Made by a program: the position numbers and the translations under genes. This document shows, one piece after another, positions 6,322-13,732 of a DNA stretch of 27,823 nt. Origin of the DNA: a virus; the IMG/VR virus record IMGVR_UViG_3300048091_000131, positions 1 through 27,823 of that record; one strand, written 5' to 3'. Position 1 is the stretch's first letter, and each line of letters starts with the position of its first letter. The notes under the pieces were generated by a model. That model was not told the origin of the DNA. It worked only from the letters and a program-made list of their open reading frames with translations, and ran no database searches.

Positions 6322-6674
6322 GTTGAGTACCTGATTGCATATCCCTTTGCTACGACGCGGCTGCCTGTTGTCGATCCAGTTGCGGACGGATTTCTAAAAC
6401 GCACAACCACCTGCCCGACAGCTGTGGTGACGTAGGGGTAGGATTTGGAGTTTCCCAGCCCGTCGGTTTCCGCCGACTGCACGTCCTGCAGCCTCGTTGG
6501 GATGATCATGAATACGCAGTTCGCAGGGTTGAAGCCCGGGATGTTCAGTGTGTAGCTGGGCGTGGTTCCACTGAAGTCGATCACGCCCTGCCAGAGCACC
6601 TGATAAGTAAAGCTGTTGGTGTCCATTGCGAGCTGACCGCTCTCGTCAAAAACACGAAGGCCAAATTGAGCCAT
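6318..6674 (-). CDS. Small tail-tip associated protein (118 aa)
   Basis: It begins 3 bp after the J stop, with a GGGG ribosome binding site. The N-terminal block FGLRVFDESGQLAMDT matches in pattern the beginning of the next gene's product, and the sequence ends with a conserved-looking VVAKGYAIRYST. No membrane segment or cysteine cluster. Tandem genes of this type after J occur in many lambda-like Pseudomonas and enteric phages. The structure is probably a beta-sandwich; its role is unknown, with tail-tip attachment the best guess. Confidence 0.75.
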   Translation of the reverse strand: MAQFGLRVFDESGQLAMDTNSFTYQVLWQGVIDFSGTTPSYTLNIPGFNPANCVFMIIPTRLQDVQSAETDGLGNSKSYPYVTTAVGQVVVRFRNPSATGSTTGSRVVAKGYAIRYST

Positions 6675-6677
6675 TGA

Positions 6678-9600
6678 TTACCCCAGATAGCCGAGTCGCA
6701 CACGCAACACATTGTTGGCGTCATAGACCGAGACGTTCAGCGAGTTGATCACCAGCCGGCCCTGTCCCGGGACAATGCCGTTGATCTCCAACGTTCCGTC
6801 TTTATTGAGAATCCAGCCTTGCTGGCCAGCGATGTAGTTGGTTGAGCTGATGTAGCTGCCAATTTTGGCGTTGGTGATCGTGCCGTCAGCGATGAATGCC
6901 GAGTTCATGAACACCTGCCCACCTTGCACCGCGAACGGCACCGATATGGCGCCGCCGGCGATGGTGTTGACGATGGCGAACCGATCCGCGGCGACCAGGA
7001 ACTGGCTTTGGAAAACCCCGTTCACGTTCTCGATGCCCAGACCAATCCCAGCGGCGATGTACTGCCCGTTCGCCGAGACCTGCATCTTCACAGACCACAT
7101 GGTTTTCAGATTGCCGTTTACGTCAGCAAAAGCGGTTGCGGTTTCCTGAATAGCGGCCGTGTTCTCGCCGACCTTCGCGGTTACCTGAGTGATCGCCTGC
7201 GCAGTGACCTCCTTGTCATTGGCAACTGTCCGGCGAAGTTCGGTCACGTTCGCTTCGTTCTCGCCAACCTTGGAATCGAGAGTCGAGAGCTTTTGTGCAG
7301 TGGCGAGATTCTCGGAAGAACTTACTCGGTCCTGATTGGCAATGGCGGCCGTACTCCCCCAATCTTTGAGCGCACCATCCAGATCACCCTGCCCATCGTC
7401 GTCACGCCAAGAAGCACGCAAAGCGTTGAATGCCGTTGAGGTGGCAGTGACCTCTCCGTCGAGCTCAGTAATCTCGGTCGTGTGGGTGGCTACTTGTTCG
7501 GCCAAACCATTAGCTGTCTCGAGAAGGTCGCCAACGTCCGCCCAGTACGTCAGGTTTGGCGGCGGTGTATCAAGCGGGACGTCCTGCACAGCTTGATAGA
7601 TGTTTCCACCCTCAACGATCAACTGCCCTTTGGTGTAGGGCAGCTCAGGGTCATATCCCTTCAGACCATCGAGCGCATCGATCTGATCTTGAAGACCAGG
7701 GATCTTGTCTATCTCGTCGAGGAGATCCTGCCCAAGCTCCGTGCGACCAATCTCCCCTGCGATCATTTCCAGAATTGCCGCCGCGTCTGAACTCGACTGC
7801 CCCTGTACACCGGTGCCGATCGGATACCAAGGCCCGATGTTGCCGATCTTGTCGACGATCCGCCCCCAGAAGTAAAACGTCACGCCGGCACGCAGGCCGA
7901 GCATGGAGAAGTCGCTTTGAGGGTAAGCCAGGTCGGTCAGTTTCGTGGCCGCATCCAGTTGAGTCGTCGGCCCGTACCAGATTTCAGTCCGCTGGCTATC
8001 CTCGGCGCCAGCAGGGAAGCCCCACTTCAGGTAAATGCCAAAGAGCAACGGCGTAGCTGTCAGATAGCTGAGTGCCGGCGGCAATCCCTGCTTGCCCTTG
8101 AGGTTGGTCAGGATCGAGTTGCGCCAGATCGACGAAATGTCGAACGCACTCACCGCACGGACGCGGGCCACGTAGGCACCAGCGTAGATGCCGACCACAT
8201 CGACGTTGGTCATGCCGGTGCGCTGAAGCTTGATCCAGTTGCCACTGTCCTTGCGCCACTCAACGTCGTAGCCAACCGCGCCATCCACGGCCGGCCAACT
8301 GATGGTCATTGTGGCCACGGCCAGACCCTGCACTACCGACGAGGTGGAGACGACGGTGACGCTTGCCGGCGCCGGAACAACGGTGATCGGAATCACGCTG
8401 ATCGGGCGCTCTTCCAGGCGCGCACCGGTGTCGATGTAAGCGAATTTGCTTGGGTCGTACTGCAGCGCACTGATCTCAAAATCGCCCTCGGTGGTGCGCC
8501 GAGTGCGCAGCACGCGATACAGCGGGATGGCCAGGTCATTGGCATCCAGCGCCCACTGCAATTGCGCGATCGGCGGCTCGCTGTAGTTCGTCGTGACGGT
8601 CACGGCGCGGCCATTCACGCTTTGCACCGTGCGGCCTTCGGCGCGTCCGCCGGGCAAGTTGATGATCAGACGATCACCGGCCTTGGCCTGAGTATCACGA
8701 TCGAGCGTGACCACGCGGCCCGATGCGGACGAGATACGCCCGCCCACCTCGCGACCAGCCAAGAGCGAATCAGCCACAGGGATGATGTGGCCCGGTAACG
8801 GAATCACACCTTCCATGCCAGTCTTGAACGACACGGTGCGATCTTGGTTGTTGCTGAGGATCGCCCACTTGCCGCGCCGCTGCGCCTCCGACGCCCGAGT
8901 GCAGCCAATGGCGCTCAGCTCCGTCGGCCGATCGCCATACCGGCGCTGCAATTCCAGATCAGCGAAAGGGATGACGTCGGTGTCGTAATTGTTTGCCGGG
9001 TTGTCGTAACTGACCAGCGCACGGGTATAGCGTGTCTTCGCTGAGGCGCTGCCATAGGAAAACTTGCCGTCGATGACGTTCGCGCGGGTGAAGACGTAGT
9101 CGAAGTCTTGCGCGCGCGGCATGTCGGCTTGCATCACCAACTGGCCTTGCGCCCAGTAGGTCATGCCCCGGTAAATGCCGGCGATATCGCGCAGCAGCGA
9201 CCAGGCATCCGCCTTGCCTTGCAAATTCATGTCGCAGAGAAAGCGCGGCTCTACGCGACCCAAGCCGTTCGGCACCAGCTGGTCGCAGTACTGCGCGATG
9301 CGGTAAAGCTCCCACTTGTCGACCATGAATGGCTTGATGCGCTTGCCCAGGCCGAACCGGTCTTCGGTGCATACGCCGTAGGTGATCCACGCCGGGTTGT
9401 TGGTCCACGCCGACTTCATGCTGCCATCCCACGTCCCGGTGTAGGTGCGCAGGATCGGGTCGTAGTTGCTCGGCACCATCCAGCGCCGTGCCTTGCACTT
9501 CACGGTCACGGCCGGGATGTTGCTGAACTGCTCCGCGTCGAACTCGATGTAGAGCAATGCGGTGTTCGGGTAGCGCAGCTTGGCGTCGATCACCTCGGTG

Positions 9601-10241
9601 TAACCGGCGATCAGCATGGTGTCGGCGATCTTGTTGCTGTTCTGGTTTGGCGTCAGGCGGCGCACGCGGATCTGCCAGCCGCTGGTGGCATCCGGTAGAT
9701 CAACGCGGATAGACCGCTCGTAGCGCGTAGTGGTCTTGCCGTCCACCGCGCTGGGAAACACCTGCTGATAAGCCCCGCCATCAGTGGCCAAATCGATAGC
9801 GAAGTCGATGCGGTAGCCGCCGACATTGCCTTCGTCATCTTGCCGCTGAAGCGCCGGCCAGGCAAAGCGCATACGAATTGCGGAAAGCTGAGTGTTGGTG
9901 ATCGAGCGCACCCAAGGTGCATCGCTGCGTAGTTCGACGTTCAACGAGGTCTCGTTCTCGACCGCCGGGATGCCCGGGATATACGTCTGGTCGACCGAGC
10001 CTGAACGCCAATCCCACCGGACGTTCGGGAAATTGTAGTTGCCGCTGGCATCGCGGATCGGCGTGTTGTCCAGATAGATGTCGTAATCGGTCGGGACGCT
10101 GTCGAACTCGCCCTCGCCCACAGCGATCAGGAGTTTTGCCAGGTTGGTCGAGCGCAAGCTGTCGCTGGCGTCGGTCGGCGACTTCGGCTTGCTGCTGCCG
10201 CCCTTCTCGCCGTGGATCTCGATGTGTGCTGCTGCGCCCAT
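6678..10241 (-). CDS. J: Tail tip / host specificity protein J, lambda-like (1187 aa)
   Basis: Length is close to lambda J (about 1130 aa). The N-terminal about 600 residues match the phage tail-tip region (KSPTDASDSLRSTNLAKLLIAVGEGE, YLDNTPI, then RWMVPSNYDP), which forms the hub of the tail tip. Fibronectin-III-like segments follow at about residues 630-715 and 735-830. A short module at about 863-910 (YTKGQLIVEGGNIYQA, ending TYWADVG) resembles a carbohydrate-binding CBM5/12 fold. The C-terminus (about 950-1187) has a coiled-coil stretch and the DUF1983-like region. A GGAGG site precedes the ATG. J fixes the adsorption receptor and starts tail assembly; it directly follows I. Confidence 0.95.
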   Translation of the reverse strand: MGAAAHIEIHGEKGGSSKPKSPTDASDSLRSTNLAKLLIAVGEGEFDSVPTDYDIYLDNTPIRDASGNYNFPNVRWDWRSGSVDQTYIPGIPAVENETSLNVELRSDAPWVRSITNTQLSAIRMRFAWPALQRQDDEGNVGGYRIDFAIDLATDGGAYQQVFPSAVDGKTTTRYERSIRVDLPDATSGWQIRVRRLTPNQNSNKIADTMLIAGYTEVIDAKLRYPNTALLYIEFDAEQFSNIPAVTVKCKARRWMVPSNYDPILRTYTGTWDGSMKSAWTNNPAWITYGVCTEDRFGLGKRIKPFMVDKWELYRIAQYCDQLVPNGLGRVEPRFLCDMNLQGKADAWSLLRDIAGIYRGMTYWAQGQLVMQADMPRAQDFDYVFTRANVIDGKFSYGSASAKTRYTRALVSYDNPANNYDTDVIPFADLELQRRYGDRPTELSAIGCTRASEAQRRGKWAILSNNQDRTVSFKTGMEGVIPLPGHIIPVADSLLAGREVGGRISSASGRVVTLDRDTQAKAGDRLIINLPGGRAEGRTVQSVNGRAVTVTTNYSEPPIAQLQWALDANDLAIPLYRVLRTRRTTEGDFEISALQYDPSKFAYIDTGARLEERPISVIPITVVPAPASVTVVSTSSVVQGLAVATMTISWPAVDGAVGYDVEWRKDSGNWIKLQRTGMTNVDVVGIYAGAYVARVRAVSAFDISSIWRNSILTNLKGKQGLPPALSYLTATPLLFGIYLKWGFPAGAEDSQRTEIWYGPTTQLDAATKLTDLAYPQSDFSMLGLRAGVTFYFWGRIVDKIGNIGPWYPIGTGVQGQSSSDAAAILEMIAGEIGRTELGQDLLDEIDKIPGLQDQIDALDGLKGYDPELPYTKGQLIVEGGNIYQAVQDVPLDTPPPNLTYWADVGDLLETANGLAEQVATHTTEITELDGEVTATSTAFNALRASWRDDDGQGDLDGALKDWGSTAAIANQDRVSSSENLATAQKLSTLDSKVGENEANVTELRRTVANDKEVTAQAITQVTAKVGENTAAIQETATAFADVNGNLKTMWSVKMQVSANGQYIAAGIGLGIENVNGVFQSQFLVAADRFAIVNTIAGGAISVPFAVQGGQVFMNSAFIADGTITNAKIGSYISSTNYIAGQQGWILNKDGTLEINGIVPGQGRLVINSLNVSVYDANNVLRVRLGYLG

Positions 10242-10257
10242 GCTTTCCTCCAGGCAT

Positions 10258-10281
10258 AAAAAAACCGCCTCGCGGGCGGTT
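10258..10281 (-). terminator. Intrinsic terminator between I and J
   Basis: Stem AACCGCC/GGCGGTT (10275-10281 with 10263-10269 on the minus strand) is followed by a run of T, and then by the J Shine-Dalgarno GGAGG. It would stop late transcription before J unless read through. Confidence 0.75.
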
Positions 10282-10299
10282 GGTGTGCTGCTTCTCTGA

Positions 10300-10908
10300 T
10301 TACGCTTTGTCTTCAGCCACGATCGAGGCCGAGATGATCATTCCGCCCCAACGGCGTTCGCCGATGCAGATCGGTACCGGGTTGCCGCTGGCCGTGGTGT
10401 TCTTTGCGCTGCCGAATGCGTAGGACGGGGCGTTTTCCGGAGAAGAGCTTTGTTTGAGGCCTGAAGCCTGCGGGCTGAGCATTTGGATAACGCCTCCGAG
10501 CGCCATGGAGGCGCCGGCTGCATACAGAAACGGTGACGCTGCTGCGAACGGAGTGAAAGAAAGGACATAAGCCGCAGCTACCAGCACTGTTCCGATGATT
10601 GTTTGCAGGCCACCCGCGCGCTTGCTTCCGCCAATCACGGGGACGATGCGGATTTCCCTCGTACCGCCCAGTTCAAGTCCATCCATCCCAATATTCGCTC
10701 GGTTTCGGAAGATCGCGAACTTGAGCCCAAGACGCTCAAGGCGCCTTATTTCCTCGGCGAAACCTTCGATTGTCGCGTTGAGCGCGCGGAAGACTTCCGC
10801 AACGGATCCGCCATCAAGCAGAAACGGCTTGCTGCGGAAGAATTTTTTCGCCAGTGAGCCCGACAGCATCACAGTAGTCGTCGGGGTGTAAGTAATTGCA
10901 GGACACAT
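10300..10908 (-). CDS. I: Tail assembly protein I, lambda-like (202 aa)
   Basis: The N-terminal part (VMLSGSLAKKFFRSKPFLLDGGSVAEVFRAL) and the central glycine/alanine-rich hydrophobic stretch (about residues 102-145, containing IIGTVLVAAAYV) fit lambda gpI, whose family has a hydrophobic centre. The end, GNPVPICIGERRWGGMIISAS, is also typical. Gene I acts with L, K and J in forming the tail tip initiator. CGGAGA precedes the ATG. In lambda it abuts K; here a cargo island of about 2.8 kb separates the two, though I itself is intact. Confidence 0.88.
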   Translation of the reverse strand: MCPAITYTPTTTVMLSGSLAKKFFRSKPFLLDGGSVAEVFRALNATIEGFAEEIRRLERLGLKFAIFRNRANIGMDGLELGGTREIRIVPVIGGSKRAGGLQTIIGTVLVAAAYVLSFTPFAAASPFLYAAGASMALGGVIQMLSPQASGLKQSSSPENAPSYAFGSAKNTTASGNPVPICIGERRWGGMIISASIVAEDKA

Positions 10909-10925
10909 ACCATTCTCCGGGCAAT

Positions 10926-10946
10926 AAAAAACCGCCCGAAGGCGGT
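10926..10946 (-). terminator. Intrinsic terminator after the lipoprotein gene
   Basis: Stem ACCGCC/GGCGGT with loop CGAA (10931-10946) is followed on the minus strand by a T tract. It closes the lipoprotein gene and lies just ahead of gene I, so it also sits in the path of late transcription. Confidence 0.8.
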
Positions 10947-10950
10947 CAGT

Positions 10951-11373
10951 TCAAAGCGTTGTTGGCAGTATGTCTATCTGCCCATCACCGCCGGTGAAAA
11001 CTCTATATTTCTTGATCGCGCCGTCTTTGACGATTGCTTCGCGCTCTACCCTGTCAGCGCCCATAGAGCAAATGCCAGAGCCGGTATATGCCGCTCCGAC
11101 TGAAACGGAATCAGGCGGAAGATAGAAAGATGCTTTCTCTCCCGGGTCGAGCTTCGCGGCCTGTTTGCCGTCAATGAAAACTGCCATTGAACAAAGGCTC
11201 CCTGTTTGTCCAGAGTCGCGGATCACTTGCAAGGTGCCGAATGATCCCGCTGGTTTGCTCTGATAAGCCGAAAGCTGACTTGCTGGGGCTTGTCTGGCTT
11301 CGCCTGAAGGCGTTGGCGAAGTTGCACACCCCGCCAACAGCGCTAACGCCAGCGTTCCTACGATCAATTTCAT
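10951..11373 (-). CDS. Prophage lipoprotein (140 aa)
   Basis: The start at ATG 11373 is set by GGAGG just upstream; an earlier in-frame start at 11409 lacks one. MKLIVGTLALALLAGC is a signal peptide with the lipobox L-A-G-C at residue 16, so the protein is lipidated. The residue after the lipid Cys is Ala rather than Asp, which favours the outer membrane. The mature part has a beta-rich region (FGTLQVIRDSG, SMAVFIDGKQAAKLDPGEK) resembling DUF2846-like lipoproteins. It is flanked by a terminator and a divergent gene, so it may be expressed from its own promoter in lysogens, for example for surface change or superinfection exclusion (inferred). Confidence 0.85.
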   Translation of the reverse strand: MKLIVGTLALALLAGCATSPTPSGEARQAPASQLSAYQSKPAGSFGTLQVIRDSGQTGSLCSMAVFIDGKQAAKLDPGEKASFYLPPDSVSVGAAYTGSGICSMGADRVEREAIVKDGAIKKYRVFTGGDGQIDILPTTL

Positions 11374-11559
11374 GCAAGTCCCTCCTGTGGAAATGAGAGC
11401 AATGTACATGCTGGAGCCAAATGCAAAAAGCCGAGCACTTGGCCGAGCTCACTCCAAACTGCGCTTATCCGTAATCCAACATGGATGGAATCCCAGTAGC
11501 GACCGTGGATCCAATCATAGTAATGTTGCGAGCTATTTATCACGAACAAAGGAAGCGGG

Positions 11560-11793
11560 ATGAGCAAGAAAACCCCTAGCGAATTCCAAGATTTTCTGGA
11601 CTGCATCCGTATAGAAATCTCAAATGATCATTACGCCGAAAGTCAGGTCACTGTAATCAAGCTTGAGCCAGACGAAATCGAAGAATTGGAAGCAATCAAA
11701 GCAAATCTTGAAGTGGAAGGACGCACTTTCGAATTCGATCCGAGCGCTAACAAGCTGAAAATCGATTCGTCAAACTGCCCTACAGAAGAATGA
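11560..11793 (+). CDS. Small acidic protein in the cargo island (77 aa)
   Basis: AAAGGAAGCGGG just before the ATG gives a good ribosome binding site, and a terminator follows 10 bp after the stop. Together they make a complete single-gene unit against the direction of the late operon. The product is strongly acidic (19 Asp/Glu against 8 Lys/Arg) with no membrane segment. The middle, KLEPDEIEELEAIKANLE, is helical. I do not recognise the family. A small acidic prophage cargo protein could be an inhibitor of host nucleases or of phage defence, but nothing in the sequence proves it. Confidence 0.7.
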   Translation: MSKKTPSEFQDFLDCIRIEISNDHYAESQVTVIKLEPDEIEELEAIKANLEVEGRTFEFDPSANKLKIDSSNCPTEE

Positions 11794-11803
11794 GGTGCAA
11801 ACT

Positions 11804-11828
11804 AAAAGCCCGGTAACTCGGGCTTTTT
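11804..11828 (+). terminator. Intrinsic terminator after the acidic protein gene
   Basis: AAAAGCCCG (11804-11812) pairs with CGGGCTTTT (11819-11827) around loop GTAACT and ends in a T tract. The A run on the other side means it could also work on the minus strand. Confidence 0.85.
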
Positions 11829-11902
11829 CTCGCCTTTACGAATCCTAGGTAACACCCGGACAATCAGCCTCTACCCATCCCCTCGCGAAAAAGGCCTCCG
11901 TT

Positions 11903-12202
11903 ATGAACATATCGAGAAGAGCGCTTCTCTCATTTCGCAACCGAAAGAAGAAGGCTTGGACCGATCTGAACGACTGGACGCTTGCTTTCATTGGCGCCCC
12001 AAGTTTTCTGGTGGGTAGCTTCTACCTGTGGGTCGTCGCGACTAATACTCCCGACTTGTTGGTCTTGTCTCGCGATCACGGCCTTCCACTGAAGGCAATT
12101 TTGGCCTTCGTCTTTTTGGGCGGTTTAGCATTGAGCAGCTGGTTCTTTTTGACGGTTGCGAGGCGGTGCAGCGAACTGCTTTACGAGCGAAATTTCAAAT
12201 AG
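11903..12202 (+). CDS. Small two-TM membrane protein (99 aa)
   Basis: A basic N-terminus (NISRRALLSFRNRKKK) is followed by two membrane segments at about residues 26-47 (LAFIGAPSFLVGSFYLWVVA) and 64-85 (ILAFVFLGGLALSSWFFL), ending in a charged tail. The positive-inside rule places both ends in the cytoplasm. A weak AAGG lies before the ATG. Size and topology would suit a superinfection-exclusion protein or a class II holin, but the gene is on the strand opposite to the lysis genes and far from them, so cargo is more likely. No family recognised. Confidence 0.6.
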   Translation: MNISRRALLSFRNRKKKAWTDLNDWTLAFIGAPSFLVGSFYLWVVATNTPDLLVLSRDHGLPLKAILAFVFLGGLALSSWFFLTVARRCSELLYERNFK

Positions 12203-12237
12203 CCCAGCCCAGCGGCCTTTGCCACCCATGATTGAGT

Positions 12238-12543
12238 ATGCATACGTCGATGAATAGCGAATACGCCGTATTGCCAGAAGCTGCCCTCACCTTTAAGTGT
12301 CTGCGCCATAACAAGCGTGATGACGGTTTGATTGGACGTTACAACCTGCAAGTCACTACCCGGAGCGGCAAGACTGCAACGATCTCTGTCGAACCCCAGC
12401 ACCTTGCGTCAGCCCGAAACATGAAAAGGATCCTTCTGGACCGGTGTATGTTCTACAAAGCAACGCGCGCGGAGCATGACCAGATGCTTCTTGAGATGTT
12501 TGCCCTTGTAAATGACCAAGCTGAGAGCGAAGACTCTCGCTGA
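12238..12543 (+). CDS. Small protein of unknown function, weak DUF927-like pattern (about 101 aa)
   Basis: Candidate starts are ATG 12238 and ATG 12250; neither has a clear Shine-Dalgarno, and TTG 12232 is also in frame. The core (TFKCLRHNKRDDGLIGRYNLQV, then ISVEPQHLASARNMKRILL, then AEHDQMLLEMFALV) recalls the N-terminal part of DUF927 proteins of P4-type primase-helicases. If so, this is either a fragment or a stand-alone version, because the helicase part is missing and the next stretch is a non-coding gap. It converges on the P63C gene. Moderate confidence that it is a gene, low in the family. Confidence 0.5.
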   Translation: MHTSMNSEYAVLPEAALTFKCLRHNKRDDGLIGRYNLQVTTRSGKTATISVEPQHLASARNMKRILLDRCMFYKATRAEHDQMLLEMFALVNDQAESEDSR

Positions 12544-12615
12544 GCTGAAGGGACGCGCATCGCAGGTCACTCCTGTGAGAAAGGGTGAACGATATCACTG
12601 GGGTGGGCGGAAATG

Positions 12616-12640
12616 AAAAAGCCCGGCGCCGGGCCGGGCT
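12616..12640 (-). terminator. Intrinsic terminator after the P63C gene
   Basis: Arms AGCCCGGC (12620-12627) and GCCGGGCT (12633-12640) are closed by a 5-base loop, and the minus strand continues with TTTTTC. It lies 21 bp after the P63C stop and would end both that transcript and late transcription arriving from K. Confidence 0.85.
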
Positions 12641-12660
12641 TACTCAACTAATTTTGAAAT

Positions 12661-13656
12661 CTAATCATCAATTCGCAATGACAGCTGTGCACCGCTCTTC
12701 GGTTTCGCTCGGTTTAGAGCTCTCATAAAACCTTCCCAGGTGTCGCTGGCTTTCATTAGCCAGATTGCGCTTTGGATGTGGGAAGAGAGCGCCGGGTGTC
12801 CAACGTCTTCCGTCAGCCACTGATGGTGCGTTGATTTCCTCCGACCAGACTCAGTCTTCGGATTTTTCACTTCAAGCTCCTCGACTAAACCTGGAGCGAG
12901 CCTTTCGTACACAATATCCATGGTGTATTTGCCGACAACGCCAGGCTTACCGCCTGAGACAGAGGGATACTGCCAACCCCTGAGCCGGAACATTTCCTTG
13001 TAGAATTCGTCAGGAAACCGTTTGGCCCAAGCGGCAAATTCTTGGAGTAGGTAAGTATCAAGAATCTTCTGAAGGGCTTGGCGATCCCTGACATCTTGAT
13101 ATCCAGTTGCCTCATCGACAAGGCCGATAATGCCCAACTTGGCAAAGCCATGCTGCAGCACTTCGGCCCGCTCCGCCATGTAAATCAATCGCTTATCAAG
13201 CACACCTTGATGGTGCGCTTTAATTAGAACGGAGCAAAGGTCGGGCAGTATGGTTGCTTCATAACCATCCGCTGGATTCCCGCCGTGAGGGGGGATGAAC
13301 TTAATTGGAGAATTTGCGCGCGCGATCAAGTCATTGATTTCAATGCCTTTTGCTGACAATCTGGCTAGTAAAAGCTGGATTTTGCTCGCGCCGCCAGATC
13401 CCCCCCCTTGAGACATACCTATAGCAGAGTGCAGGCCGCGCTGTGCCAATACCCTGGTCTCGTCTGGCAGCACGTAGCAGGAGATCTCGATTCCGCCGAT
13501 GCGAATGATCTTGTCTGCTCCACCATGCGTCGCGACCGGGATTTGATTGCCCCATCTGGCCACTGCCGCTTTTTTAGCAATTTCAGATCGGGCAGTTGGG
13601 GAGAGTGATTTTGCGCGGGCTACGCCGCCCTTCGCCTTTCCGGATGGTTCAGTCAT
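12661..13656 (-). CDS. P63C-domain protein (331 aa)
   Basis: The C-terminal half carries the P63C signature: DEATGYQDVRDRQALQKIL, AWAKRFPDEFYKEMFRLRGW, then VYERLAPGLVEEL and HHQWLTEDVGHPALSSHI (about residues 180-310). The N-terminus (about 11-37) has GGVARAKSLSPTARSEIAKK, a basic helical segment that could bind DNA. P63C proteins occur in phages and mobile elements; their biochemical role is not established to my knowledge. The gene sits between K and I of the tail operon but has its own promoter, operators and terminator. That marks it as an independent cargo gene expressed in lysogens. Defence or regulation is possible, but neither is shown. Confidence 0.9.
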   Translation of the reverse strand: MTEPSGKAKGGVARAKSLSPTARSEIAKKAAVARWGNQIPVATHGGADKIIRIGGIEISCYVLPDETRVLAQRGLHSAIGMSQGGGSGGASKIQLLLARLSAKGIEINDLIARANSPIKFIPPHGGNPADGYEATILPDLCSVLIKAHHQGVLDKRLIYMAERAEVLQHGFAKLGIIGLVDEATGYQDVRDRQALQKILDTYLLQEFAAWAKRFPDEFYKEMFRLRGWQYPSVSGGKPGVVGKYTMDIVYERLAPGLVEELEVKNPKTESGRRKSTHHQWLTEDVGHPALSSHIQSAIWLMKASDTWEGFMRALNRAKPKSGAQLSLRIDD

Positions 13657-13732
13657 GCAAGCATACCTCGGCAGTGGATGCTTGCATTAGGCTCTCGACA
13701 TGCAAGCATGTCAACTATTTATATGCTTGCAT
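13655..13732. promoter_or_regulatory. Array of four ATGCAAGCAT operators at the P63C promoter
   Basis: The decamer occurs at 13655-13664, 13678-13687 (as ATGCTTGCAT), 13700-13709 and 13723-13732 (as ATGCTTGCAT). Starts are 23, 22 and 23 bp apart, near two helical turns, so all sites face about the same side of the DNA. The first overlaps the P63C start codon, the second the -10 and start region, the third the -35/spacer boundary, and the fourth lies in the last codons of K. This is the layout of a cooperative repressor or autoregulator site. I found no match to an operator that I know. Confidence 0.85.
13686..13714 (-). promoter_or_regulatory. Putative sigma-70 promoter of the P63C gene
   Basis: On the minus strand, TTGACA (13714-13709) matches the -35 consensus exactly. 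After a 17-bp spacer comes CCTAAT (13691-13686), which matches 4 of 6 bases of TATAAT. Transcription would begin near 13679, about 23 bp before the ATG. It coincides with two of the decamer operators. Confidence 0.6.

Noticed and set aside
11903-12202. Holin call for the 99-aa two-TM protein
   Set aside because: The topology could fit, but it is on the strand opposite to the late genes, 8 kb from the endolysin and within a cargo island. I left it as a membrane protein.
13655-13732. CRISPR array or transposon iterons
   Set aside because: Units are only 10 bp with 12-13-bp gaps and alternate in orientation. That is far from CRISPR repeat/spacer dimensions, and no cas, rep or transposase gene is near. 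The promoter overlap favours operators.
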